A stretch of DNA of 5,459 nt from an uncultured Achromobacter sp. (GTDB taxonomy: Bacteria; Pseudomonadota; Gammaproteobacteria; Burkholderiales; Burkholderiaceae_B). Where the stretch lies: positions 1 through 5,459 of the forward strand of contig CAJYKY010000102.1 in the NCBI GenBank assembly GCA_913775005.1, given 5' to 3'. A program made the position numbers and the translations under genes. Positions 1-5,459 of this stretch are shown here, piece after piece (within the stretch, counting starts at the first letter, position 1; the number at the start of each line of letters is the position of its first letter). The notes beneath the pieces were generated by a model. It made no database searches. It was not told the DNA's origin and saw only the letters and a program-made list of their open reading frames with translations.

Positions 1-742
1 CCCAGGCCAGCGTGCCGCCATGGCCCAGCAGCAGATGCGCCAGATTGACCGTATCGGGGGCCAGCGGCAGCAGCGCATCCAGGCGATAGCGGCCCAGCCA
101 GTGATAGCCATCATTGGTCGCAAAGGCGTCACCGCCCGTCGCCAGCCGGAACAGCGCGGGGATCAGGCTTTGCACGGTGGACGACCGCAGGGGCTGCACA
201 TCGGCTTCGCCAAACGGTCCCAACGTTTCCTCCACGCCGTCTGCCAGCATCACATCCACCGACAGCACGCCCGACGCGGCGCAGCGGCCCGCAGGCCAGT
301 GCGCGGGCGCCGCCAGCCACTGAGCCACCGTCATGTGATCCGGCAGGCCGGCGAACTGGCGCATGCCAGCCTGCGCCAGCGCCGCTACGGGAGCACCCGG
401 TTGAACCCGCCAGCGCGGCCTGCCGTCGGGCAGATCCGTCAGCCGGGCCAGGCCAGCCAGCCGGGAAGGATCAATCACCAGTTGCGGACTTGTGGCGGGT
501 GCGTAAGGCGCGTCGGCCCCGGCCAAGGCCATCACATGCCGGTATTCGGCGCAAAGCGTGCGCGCATGCGCCACGTCGGCATCGCGCGTCGGGATCAGAA
601 CGGCACGCGGACCGCTGCTGCCGTCTTCGCCCAGATCGTCGACCGGCCCCTGGCAAAGCAGCTTGAGCCGCTGCAAAAACGCGGCCCAGGGAGTCTGGAC
701 GGGCCGCCTGCCCAACAGGAAAGCGCGCCGGGATGGCTGCAT
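1..742 (-). CDS. FAD-binding oxidoreductase (GlcD/FAD_binding_4 type), 3' part outside window
   Basis: Reading leftward from the ATG at 742-740, the frame stays open for 247 codons and leaves the window without a stop, so only the N-terminal part is seen. Residues about 46-175 look like a PCMH-type FAD domain: VLIPTRDADVAHA, a VIDPSRLAGLARL strand/helix, WRVQPGAPVAALAQAGM, then SVDVMLADGVEETLGPFGE. Residues 238-247 (LLGHGGTLAW) correspond to the GSEGTL segment of GlcD-like flavoproteins. The glycine-rich loop that usually contacts FAD pyrophosphate is degenerate here (about residues 72-80, ALAGADAPY). An AAGGA ribosome site lies 9 bases upstream. The N-terminus carries a twin-arginine-like SRRAFLLGRR at residues 4-13, but no long hydrophobic stretch follows it. 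The gene is divergent from the aminotransferase. Substrate is unknown; a 2-hydroxyacid or similar oxidation is the family's usual chemistry. Confidence 0.8.
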   Translation of the reverse strand, partial: MQPSRRAFLLGRRPVQTPWAAFLQRLKLLCQGPVDDLGEDGSSGPRAVLIPTRDADVAHARTLCAEYRHVMALAGADAPYAPATSPQLVIDPSRLAGLARLTDLPDGRPRWRVQPGAPVAALAQAGMRQFAGLPDHMTVAQWLAAPAHWPAGRCAASGVLSVDVMLADGVEETLGPFGEADVQPLRSSTVQSLIPALFRLATGGDAFATNDGYHWLGRYRLDALLPLAPDTVNLAHLLLGHGGTLAW

Positions 743-745
743 GAC

Positions 746-751
746 TACAAT
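746..751 (+). promoter_or_regulatory. possible -10 box for the aminotransferase
   Basis: TACAAT matches the sigma70 -10 consensus at five of six positions. It would place the transcript start near 758, giving a leader of about 30 bases before the ATG at 789. No recognisable -35 box sits 16-18 bases upstream, where the sequence is GC-rich FAD-gene coding DNA. A TG lies two bases before the hexamer, one base off the extended -10 position. This is a weak, inferred call. Confidence 0.25.
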
Positions 752-756
752 TCCTT
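752..756 (-). promoter_or_regulatory. ribosome binding site of the FAD-binding protein
   Basis: On the minus strand this reads AAGGA, 9 bases before the ATG at 742-740. It supports that start codon for a gene whose 3' end is outside the window. Confidence 0.6.
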
Positions 757-788
757 TTTCCGCATCAAAGACGCTTTCGAGAATCCAA

Positions 789-1949
789 ATGCCCCGCCTT
801 GCCACTCGCGCCAACGAATTTCTGACCTTTCAGGCCGTAGAACTCTTCAAACAGGCGCAAGCGCTACAGGCGGCCGGCAAGGACATTATCAGCCTGGGCA
901 TCGGGGAACCGGACTTTACCGCGCCCCCTCAGGTGGTGGAAGCGCTGGAACGCGCCGCCCGCGCCGGGCTCAGCGGCTACAGCCCGCCCGCCGGCCTGAT
1001 GCCGCTGCGCGAAGCGATTGCGCAGTTCTACCACGACAAGTTCGGCGCCAAGATCAACCCGGCGCGCGTGATTGTGACGTCGGGGGCATCCGGCGCATTG
1101 ACGCTGGCCTGCTCGGCCCTGGTGAACACCGGCGGCGAGGTGCTGATGCCCGATCCGTCCTACCCCGCCAACAGCAACTTTGTGCTGGCCGCGGGCGGCT
1201 TTCCCCGCCTGATCCCCAGCTCGGCCGCCAAGCGTTTCCAGATGTCGGCCGACGATGTGGTGCAACATTGGTCGCCCGCCACGCAGGGCGTGCTGATCGC
1301 CTCGCCCAGCAATCCCACCGGCACGTCCATCGCCCGCGACGAAATGGCCGAATTGCTGGCGCAGGTGCGCGCCCGTGACGGGTTTGCCATCGTCGATGAA
1401 ATCTACCTGGGCCTGTCGTACGAAGGCGAGCCGCGTTCGGCGCTGACGCTGGATGACGATGTGATCATCATCAACAGCTTCTCGAAGTACTTCCACATGA
1501 CGGGCTGGCGCCTGGGCTGGATGATCGTGCCTGAGGCCATGATCGCGCCCGTGGAAAAAATTGCCGCCAGCCTGGCCATCTGCGCGCCGACGCTGGCCCA
1601 GCATGCCGCGCTGGCCTGCTTTACCGAGCAGGCCATGAAAACCTTCGAGCATCGCCGCGAAGCCTTCAAGCAGCGCCGCGACTATCTGCTGCCCGAATTC
1701 GAGCGCTTGGGGCTGCACGTGCCGGTCAAGCCCGACGGCGCGTTCTACATCTATGCGGATATCAGCAAGCTGGGCGTGGACAGCGCCACGTTCTCGCAGC
1801 GCCTGTTGCTGGAAGCGGGAGTGGCGGCCGTGCCGGGCCTGGACTTCGGCCCGGCGCACGCCGGTCACACCATGCGTTTCTCGTACGCGACAGGGCTGGA
1901 CCGCCTGGAAGAGGCCGTGGCCCGGATGGGCCGGTTCTTGAACCGCTAG
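789..1949 (+). CDS. PLP-dependent aminotransferase, class I/II
   Basis: A 386-residue fold-type I aminotransferase, a normal full length for the aspartate-aminotransferase superfamily. It moves an amino group between an amino acid and a 2-oxo acid in the cytoplasm using pyridoxal phosphate. Visible motifs, in order: SLGIGEPDF (residues 35-43), the phosphate-binding TSGASGAL (97-104), SPSNPTGT (172-179) with PLP-contacting N175, IVDEIY with D203 and Y206, and SFSKYFHMTGWRLG with Schiff-base lysine K233 and R241. R363 near the C-terminus (MRFSYA) is the expected substrate-carboxylate arginine. The ATG at 789 is chosen because family similarity begins at about residue 5. An in-frame ATG at 741 would add 16 unconserved residues and overlap the start codon of the divergent gene. 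The ribosome site (GAGA) is weak. Substrate specificity cannot be read from the sequence. A two-way terminator follows directly. Confidence 0.93.
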   Translation: MPRLATRANEFLTFQAVELFKQAQALQAAGKDIISLGIGEPDFTAPPQVVEALERAARAGLSGYSPPAGLMPLREAIAQFYHDKFGAKINPARVIVTSGASGALTLACSALVNTGGEVLMPDPSYPANSNFVLAAGGFPRLIPSSAAKRFQMSADDVVQHWSPATQGVLIASPSNPTGTSIARDEMAELLAQVRARDGFAIVDEIYLGLSYEGEPRSALTLDDDVIIINSFSKYFHMTGWRLGWMIVPEAMIAPVEKIAASLAICAPTLAQHAALACFTEQAMKTFEHRREAFKQRRDYLLPEFERLGLHVPVKPDGAFYIYADISKLGVDSATFSQRLLLEAGVAAVPGLDFGPAHAGHTMRFSYATGLDRLEEAVARMGRFLNR

Positions 1950-1952
1950 GCG

Positions 1953-1984
1953 AAAAAAAGCGCGCTCGTAAAGAGCGCGCTTTT
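1953..1984. terminator. two-way intrinsic terminator between convergent genes
   Basis: GCGCGCTC (1960-1967) pairs with GAGCGCGC (1973-1980) around the 5-base loop GTAAA. AAAA/TTTT extends the stem to 12 bp. Rightward transcripts of the aminotransferase end in only four T. Leftward transcripts of the lytic transglycosylase would see seven U, from the A-run at 1953-1959. Its position 3 bases after the aminotransferase stop and 56 bases beyond the opposing gene fits use by both. Confidence 0.85.
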
Positions 1985-2040
1985 GCGATCAAGCGAGGAT
2001 CCGGCTGCGACGCATCACGAATCCGGCGACGCGGGCAGGA

Positions 2041-2859
2041 TCAATCCCGCGCCAGCGCAATGCCTGAAGCCAGCGCCAGGCGCCGGCGTTCCGCCTGCAC
2101 TTTCGCGCCGTAGCCGTTGTCGTCCGGTCCGGTGGACCCAACATAACAGGCCAGGCCCCCGTCAACGGAACCGCGACGGCTGATGCAGTCACGCAGAATC
2201 GTGGCGCCGACGCCGATATTGGCCACCGGATCCAGCGCGGTCTTGCCGACCGCGTCGAACTTCTCTTGATGCACGCTGGTCATCACCTGCATCAAACCCT
2301 GCGCGCCCACGTGGCTTTCGGCCAAGGGGTTGTAGCGCGATTCGATGGCGATCACCGCCAGCACCAGCAAAGGGTCCAGCTGCTTTTCGCGGCTGACCTT
2401 GTAGACGGTGTTCAAAAGCGGACCAGTAGCGTCATACGCCACCTTGTACTTACGCGAGATATAGTTGCGCAAGGCTTCGGCCTGCGGCCCCGTTGCCACC
2501 ATAGGGGGCTTCTTCGGGACGGGCGGCGCCACACGGGCGGGCCCCAGCATGCCGGTGGCGTTGCTGGCGGGCGCGGTTGGAACGGCCATGGCAATCGCCG
2601 ACGCTGTGTCGGACCCCAGCTCGGAACCCACGTCGGATTCGGTGCTGGCTTGCATGGATGAAGGCGCTAGGGCGGTCAACAAGGCTTTGTGCACTTGCAA
2701 TGCCTGATCGCGCAAACCAGGCAGGGCAAATCCCATGCTTACCGTCACAATCACCGCGATGCCCAGATAGACTGAGCAGATACGCAAGGACTCGGCAAGA
2801 TATTCGTGCACTCCTTGGGCCATATTCCTGAACAGGCTGGCCACTGACGCATCGGGCAT
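2041..2859 (-). CDS. membrane-anchored lytic transglycosylase (SLT domain)
   Basis: A 272-residue protein predicted to cleave the MurNAc-GlcNAc bond of peptidoglycan with formation of 1,6-anhydroMurNAc. Residues 28-49 (CSVYLGIAVIVTVSMGFALPGL core) form one membrane helix with no signal-peptidase site evident, so the rest is likely periplasmic. Residues about 65-122 are an Ala/Ser/Pro/Thr-rich linker. The SLT domain spans about 145-250. It has AIESRYNPLAES with probable catalytic E173, GAQGLMQVM (185-193), and NIGVGATIL (214-222). The last motif is unusual: CYVGSTG at 238-244, where family members usually have AYNAG. The start is fixed by a strong AGGAGG 4 bases upstream. It is divergent from ubiD and stands alone as a transcription unit. 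Homologues in related genera are annotated simply as lytic transglycosylases. Confidence 0.9.
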   Translation of the reverse strand: MPDASVASLFRNMAQGVHEYLAESLRICSVYLGIAVIVTVSMGFALPGLRDQALQVHKALLTALAPSSMQASTESDVGSELGSDTASAIAMAVPTAPASNATGMLGPARVAPPVPKKPPMVATGPQAEALRNYISRKYKVAYDATGPLLNTVYKVSREKQLDPLLVLAVIAIESRYNPLAESHVGAQGLMQVMTSVHQEKFDAVGKTALDPVANIGVGATILRDCISRRGSVDGGLACYVGSTGPDDNGYGAKVQAERRRLALASGIALARD

Positions 2860-2940
2860 AAAACCTCCTGCGTATAAAAGAGGGAGTCAATGTTAACCTC
2901 TCTTTCAACCCAATATGTAACCAAATCGCTGGGATCTGTA
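2860..2940. promoter_or_regulatory. divergent control region between lytic transglycosylase and ubiD
   Basis: This 81-base gap is clearly richer in A+T than the flanking genes and must contain the 5' signals of both divergent genes. It holds TATAAA at 2873-2878 and TATGTA at 2914-2919 (plus-strand -10-like), a TTGACT on the minus strand near 2884-2889, and the palindrome GTTAAC at 2892-2897. None of these has a well-spaced partner box, so no individual promoter is called. If TATAAA is a -10 box, the ubiD transcript would start near 2885 and carry a leader of about 56 bases to the GTG at 2941. Confidence 0.45.
2864..2869 (-). promoter_or_regulatory. strong ribosome binding site of the lytic transglycosylase
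   Basis: The minus strand reads AGGAGG followed by TTTT and the ATG at 2859-2857. It is a perfect Shine-Dalgarno core at short (4-base) spacing and decides the start of this gene. Confidence 0.8.
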
Positions 2941-4485
2941 GTGAAATACCGCGACCTTAGAGACTTCCTCGCTCAACTTGAACGTTCGGGCGACTTGAAA
3001 CGCATCACCGCGCCGGTGTCCACAAACCTCGAAATGACCGAGATTTCCGACCGCGTCCTGCGTGCGGAAGGCCCCGCGCTGATGTTCGAAAATGCCCTGC
3101 ATGAGGGCAAGCCGGCACAGATGCCGGTGCTTACCAATCTGTTTGGCACCCCCTCGCGCGTGGCGCGCGGGATGGGCGCCGACAATGTCAGCGCGCTGCG
3201 CGACATTGGCGAATTGCTGGCCTCGCTGCGCGAGCCCGAGGCGCCCAAGGGGCTGCGCGACGCGCTGGCCAAAGTGTCGATGCTGAAGGCGGCGTTGTGG
3301 GACATGAGCCCCAAGAACGTCAAAAGCCCGGCCTGCCAGGAGATCGTCTGGGAAGGCAAGGACGTGGACCTGAACCGCTTGCCGATCCAATCCTGCTGGC
3401 CCGGCGACATTGCCCCGCTGCTCACGTGGGGCCTGGTCATCACCCGCGGCCCGAACGCCAAGCGCCAGAACCTGGGCATCTACCGCCAGCAGTTGCTGGG
3501 GCCGAACAAGCTGATCATGCGCTGGCTGTCGCATCGCGGCGGCGCGCTGGACTTCCGCGACCACGCGCTGGCCCACCCCGGCACGCCCTTCCCCATCGCC
3601 GTGGCGCTGGGCGCCGACCCGGCCACGACGTTGGGCGCCGTCACGCCCGTGCCTGACAGCCTTTCCGAATACCAGTTTGCCGGCCTGCTGCGCGGTTCCC
3701 GCACGGAAGTGGCGCAAGCGCTGGGCAGCAATCTGTCCGTGCCGGCCTGGGCAGAGATCGTGCTGGAAGGCCATCTGCTGCCGTCGTCCGATCCCCGCGC
3801 GATCAAGCCCGTAGTGCCCGAAGGCGTGAAGCCGCCGGTCAATACCGATTACGAGATGGCGCTGGAAGGCCCTTACGGCGATCACACCGGCTACTACAAC
3901 GAGCAGGACTGGTTCCCCGTGTTCACGGTAGAACGGATCACGATGCGGCGCAACCCCATCTATCACTCCACCTACACCGGCAAACCGCCCGATGAACCCG
4001 CCGTGCTGGGCGTGGCGCTGAATGAAGTGTTCGTGCCGCTGCTGCGCCGCCAGCTGCCGGAAATCGTGGACTTCTATCTGCCCCCGGAAGGATGCAGCTA
4101 CCGTCTGGCCGTGGTGTCGATCCGCAAGCAGTACGCGGGCCACGCCAAGCGCGTCATGTTCGGGCTGTGGAGCATCCTGCGCCAGTTCATGTACACCAAG
4201 TTCATCGTGGTGGTGGACGAAGACATCGACCCGCGCGACTGGAAGGAAGTGGTGTGGGCAATGACCACGCGCATGGACCCCGTGCGCGACACGCTGCTGG
4301 TGGAAAACACGCCCATCGACTACCTGGACTTTGCATCGCCGGTGTCGGGCCTGGGCGGCAAGATGGGCATGGACGCCACCAACAAATGGCCGGGCGAAAC
4401 CAATCGCGAATGGGGCACGCCCATCACGATGGACGCCAGCGTCAAGAAGCGCGTCGATGACATGTGGAGCACGTTGGGCCTGTAG
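2941..4485 (+). CDS. ubiD: UbiD, 4-hydroxy-3-polyprenylbenzoate decarboxylase
   Basis: A 514-residue member of the UbiD family that decarboxylates 4-hydroxy-3-polyprenylbenzoate in ubiquinone synthesis, using prenylated FMN made by UbiX (not in this window). Similarity to remembered E. coli UbiD runs end to end, from KYRDLRDFL to DATNKWPGET near the C-terminus. By analogy with fungal Fdc1, the metal/prFMN ligands would be N177 and H198 (NLGIYRQQ, WLSHRGG) and E272 (AEIVLEG). The catalytic set would be R182, E309 and D314 (EGPYGD). All are present. Between E272 and E309 there are about 22 more residues than in E. coli. The start is taken as GTG 2941 because this matches the conserved N-terminus (MKYxDLRDFL). 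An in-frame ATG at 2890 with a GAGG site would add 17 residues, but its codons (TTA, TCT, TCA, GTA) look like leader DNA. Confidence 0.95.
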   Translation: MKYRDLRDFLAQLERSGDLKRITAPVSTNLEMTEISDRVLRAEGPALMFENALHEGKPAQMPVLTNLFGTPSRVARGMGADNVSALRDIGELLASLREPEAPKGLRDALAKVSMLKAALWDMSPKNVKSPACQEIVWEGKDVDLNRLPIQSCWPGDIAPLLTWGLVITRGPNAKRQNLGIYRQQLLGPNKLIMRWLSHRGGALDFRDHALAHPGTPFPIAVALGADPATTLGAVTPVPDSLSEYQFAGLLRGSRTEVAQALGSNLSVPAWAEIVLEGHLLPSSDPRAIKPVVPEGVKPPVNTDYEMALEGPYGDHTGYYNEQDWFPVFTVERITMRRNPIYHSTYTGKPPDEPAVLGVALNEVFVPLLRRQLPEIVDFYLPPEGCSYRLAVVSIRKQYAGHAKRVMFGLWSILRQFMYTKFIVVVDEDIDPRDWKEVVWAMTTRMDPVRDTLLVENTPIDYLDFASPVSGLGGKMGMDATNKWPGETNREWGTPITMDASVKKRVDDMWSTLGL

Positions 4486-4493
4486 AAAAAAAC

Positions 4494-4520
4494 AAACCCC
4501 GCCGGATAGGCGGGGTTTTT
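4494..4520. terminator. two-way intrinsic terminator between ubiD and the yqjK-like gene
   Basis: CCCCGCC (4497-4503) pairs with GGCGGGG (4509-4515) around the loop GGATA. AAA/TTT lengthens the stem to 10 bp. The plus strand continues with five T (4516-4520), directly after the ubiD stop. Read leftward, the hairpin is followed by TTTG and seven T, which would end the transcript of the cluster that stops at 4558. Confidence 0.9.
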
Positions 4521-4557
4521 CGTGGCGCGCAACGTCGGCGCTTGCCGGATCGACCGA

Positions 4558-4905
4558 TTAGCTGTCGTCGCGAGACCGCTGCCAAAGCTTCAGCAGCTGC
4601 CACCCGACAAACGCGCCGCCCGCGATCTTCAAGAGCTTGGATCGCTTGCCCTGACGCATCAAAAACGTGGACAGAGACGAGCTGACAATCGGATACCGGC
4701 GGGCCAAGGTGATGGCCTGCAAGGCCCATCGCGATGCCCCGCCCGATGCCAGCCGAGGCAGCAAGCCACGGATGATCGACGACGGCTCCAGCCGGTGGCC
4801 GGTGTCAATGATGTTGTGCGCCAAGGACTCGCGCTCAATGGCGGCACGGGCGCGCAGCAATTCGATACGCACCGCGCGATCAATGGTAGGAGATCTTTTC
4901 GTCAT
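4558..4905 (-). CDS. small YqjK-like protein
   Basis: A 115-residue basic protein. The N-terminal third (about residues 10-40) is a charged helix, IELLRARAAIERESLAHNI, and the C-terminal part has KLLKIAGGAFVGWQLLKLW (91-108), a short amphipathic or membrane-touching helix. Charge pattern, the RRYP element at 69-72 and the GxxxxWxLxK ending recall enterobacterial YqjK. The assignment rests more on position, directly after a YqjE-like gene, than on identity. The two genes are separated by 3 bases, and the ribosome site GAGGAG lies in the last codons of the upstream gene, so translation is probably coupled. Molecular function is unknown. A hypothetical inner-membrane-associated protein is the safe reading. 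Confidence 0.75.
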   Translation of the reverse strand: MTKRSPTIDRAVRIELLRARAAIERESLAHNIIDTGHRLEPSSIIRGLLPRLASGGASRWALQAITLARRYPIVSSSLSTFLMRQGKRSKLLKIAGGAFVGWQLLKLWQRSRDDS

Positions 4906-4919
4906 GGTTCAGATCTCCT
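4888..4919 (-). promoter_or_regulatory. hairpin hiding the ribosome site of the yqjK-like gene
   Basis: On the minus-strand RNA, AGGAGAUCU (4919-4911) is exactly complementary to AGAUCUCCU (4896-4888), giving a 9-bp stem with a 14-base loop. The stem contains most of the GAGGAG ribosome site (4920-4915). The loop contains the AUG start at 4905-4903 and most of the upstream UGA stop at 4911-4909. A ribosome finishing the upstream gene would open it. The fold is read by eye; the regulatory role is inferred. Confidence 0.5.
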
Positions 4920-5325
4920 CGCGCCGACGCACCGGAGGTTCGTCATCGTCTTGTGCTTCGCGGATACGTTCAAGCAGTTCCGCGTCACGGCCCAGTTCTT
5001 CCAGGGTGGCGGCAAACGGCGTCGGACCATAAACCAAGCCTTGACGCACCAGCAGCAACAGCACGACACCAACGATGCCGTAAAACGCGGCCAGCAATCC
5101 CAAAGCCAGATAACGGTCTTCCGTGGGCCAGAACAGCACCGCAACCGTCACGGTGAATACCAGTACCGCCAACGTCAGGAACAAGAGCGCGGCAAACGCC
5201 ATGCCCAGCAGTTTGAGTAAGCGCGCCTTTTCGTCGCCGGCTTCCAGCGCCAGCAGCTCAAGGCGCGTACGCACCAACCCGACCAGGCTGGACGCAACTC
5301 CGAAAACAGATTTTCGCAGACCCAT
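4909..5325 (-). CDS. YqjE-like inner-membrane protein (phage holin III-like family)
   Basis: A 138-residue protein with the typical layout of the YqjE/putative actinobacterial holin-III family (Pfam PF07332 as I recall it). It has an amphipathic N-terminal helix VGLVRTRLELLALEAGDEKAR (residues 15-35), two membrane segments at about 40-66 and 72-93, and a highly charged C-tail (LEELGRDAELLERIREAQDDDEPP, 108-131). Despite the family name there is no phage gene nearby, and chromosomal members usually sit beside DUF883/YqjD genes, as here. The ATG at 5325 gives the conserved N-terminus MGLRKS, but there is no Shine-Dalgarno sequence before it. Exact role is unknown; membrane or stress association is inferred from the enterobacterial counterparts. 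Confidence 0.85.
   Translation of the reverse strand: MGLRKSVFGVASSLVGLVRTRLELLALEAGDEKARLLKLLGMAFAALLFLTLAVLVFTVTVAVLFWPTEDRYLALGLLAAFYGIVGVVLLLLVRQGLVYGPTPFAATLEELGRDAELLERIREAQDDDEPPVRRREEI
4915..4920 (-). promoter_or_regulatory. ribosome binding site inside the yqjE-like coding end
   Basis: The minus strand reads GAGGAG, the codons for E136-E137 of the YqjE-like protein, 9 bases before the ATG of the next gene. Confidence 0.7.
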
Positions 5326-5338
5326 GGCTGGAAGAACG

Positions 5339-5380
5339 CCGGGCGGGCAGCGCGGCTATTCGCCAACGCAGCCCGCCCGG
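5339..5380 (-). repeat. long-loop hairpin in the DUF883-yqjE gap
   Basis: CCGGGCGGGC (5339-5348) and GCCCGCCCGG (5371-5380) form a perfect 10-bp inverted repeat. GCG/CGC extends it inward past one A-A mismatch, leaving a loop of about 14 bases. It ends 13 bases before the YqjE-like start codon. No T-run follows on either strand, so it is not a standard terminator. Confidence 0.6.
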
Positions 5381-5390
5381 ACGCTCAAGC

Positions 5391-5412
5391 CTGATCAGCG
5401 GCGGCTGATCAG
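5391..5412 (-). repeat. 9-bp hairpin across the DUF883 stop codon
   Basis: CTGATCAGC (5391-5399) pairs with GCTGATCAG (5404-5412) around the 4-base loop GGCG. Each arm contains the 8-base palindrome CTGATCAG, so the same word occurs twice, 14 bases apart. The structure covers the last codons (ISRR) and the TGA at 5397-5395. No T-run follows. Confidence 0.6.
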
Positions 5413-5459
5413 CAAGCCGAGCAGCAGGCCGGTCCCGCCTGCGATGCCGATAGCTTGCC
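5395..5459 (-). CDS. DUF883 (YqjD/ElaB-like) protein, C-terminal end only
   Basis: Entering from the right edge in frame, the last 20 residues read QAIGIAGGTGLLLGLLISRR, followed by TGA at 5397-5395. A glycine-rich C-terminal membrane helix ending in two arginines is the hallmark end of DUF883 proteins such as YqjD and ElaB, which anchor in the inner membrane; YqjD is described as binding ribosomes in stationary phase. The neighbouring YqjE-like gene 69 bases downstream on the same strand strengthens the call. The start and the body of the protein are outside the window, so ElaB- and YqjD-type members cannot be told apart. Confidence 0.8.
   Translation of the reverse strand, partial: QAIGIAGGTGLLLGLLISRR

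Noticed and set aside
20..1378. Long open frame on the plus strand (452 codons)
   Set aside because: It runs antisense to the FAD gene and then out of frame through the aminotransferase. The Arg/Gln/Gly-rich product has no recognisable domain, a common shadow in GC-rich coding DNA.
864..1868. 334-codon open frame antisense to the aminotransferase
   Set aside because: The opposite strand encodes a complete aminotransferase with all PLP motifs; this His/Arg/Gly-rich translation shows no family features.
1985..2040. ATCCGGC occurring twice between the terminator and the transglycosylase stop
   Set aside because: A 7-base word repeated once in GC-rich DNA is expected by chance, with no structure linked to it.
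2871..2889. TTGACT and TATAC on the minus strand as a promoter for the lytic transglycosylase
   Set aside because: The two boxes are only about 7 bases apart and the transcript would begin at the ribosome site, so the spacing is not workable.
2905..4143. 412-codon open frame antisense to ubiD
   Set aside because: It lies wholly opposite a clearly conserved UbiD; its low-complexity Arg/Gln/His composition is typical of antisense shadows.
4522..5220. 232-codon open frame on the plus strand across the yqjK/yqjE-like genes
   Set aside because: The minus-strand frames have coherent helices, membrane segments and a coupled ribosome site; the plus-strand product is Gln/Arg-rich without structure.
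4909..5325. YqjE-like 'holin family' protein as a sign of a prophage
   Set aside because: No endolysin, spanin, integrase or other phage gene is nearby, and the DUF883-YqjE-YqjK-like order is a known chromosomal arrangement.

Overview
The window is a GC-rich stretch of ordinary-looking bacterial chromosome. UbiD, a class I aminotransferase, a membrane-anchored lytic transglycosylase and a DUF883/YqjE/YqjK-type cluster, together with the codon use, suggest a betaproteobacterium of the Burkholderiales, probably Alcaligenaceae (Achromobacter/Bordetella-like). That placement is inferred from remembered protein families, not from a search. I see no mobile element, tRNA, rRNA or CRISPR array.

Layout. 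(1) Positions 1-742, minus strand: the N-terminal 247 residues of an FAD-binding oxidoreductase of the GlcD type, running off the left edge. (2) 743-788: a 46-base divergent intergenic gap. (3) 789-1949, plus: a PLP-dependent class I/II aminotransferase. (4) 1953-1984: a terminator hairpin usable from both sides, between convergent genes. (5) 2041-2859, minus: a one-pass membrane protein with a periplasmic SLT (lytic transglycosylase) domain. (6) 2860-2940: an AT-richer divergent control region. (7) 2941-4485, plus: UbiD, the prenylated-FMN decarboxylase of ubiquinone synthesis. (8) 4494-4520: a second two-way terminator. (9) 4558 to the right edge, minus: a three-gene cluster read right to left. 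It holds the tail of a DUF883 (YqjD/ElaB-like) protein, a YqjE-like membrane protein (phage-holin-III-like family) and a small YqjK-like protein.

The genes form divergent and convergent pairs rather than one pathway. UbiD acts in quinone synthesis and the SLT protein in cell-wall turnover. The DUF883/YqjE/YqjK trio resembles the enterobacterial yqjD-yqjE-yqjK set of inner-membrane proteins, of which YqjD is described as ribosome-associated. The most interesting non-coding structure is in this trio. A 9-bp hairpin holds the yqjK-like ribosome binding site in its stem and the start codon in its loop, directly at the yqjE-like stop codon. Two more hairpins fill the 69-base gap between the DUF883 gene and yqjE. 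I did not find convincing evidence of a wholly new system.
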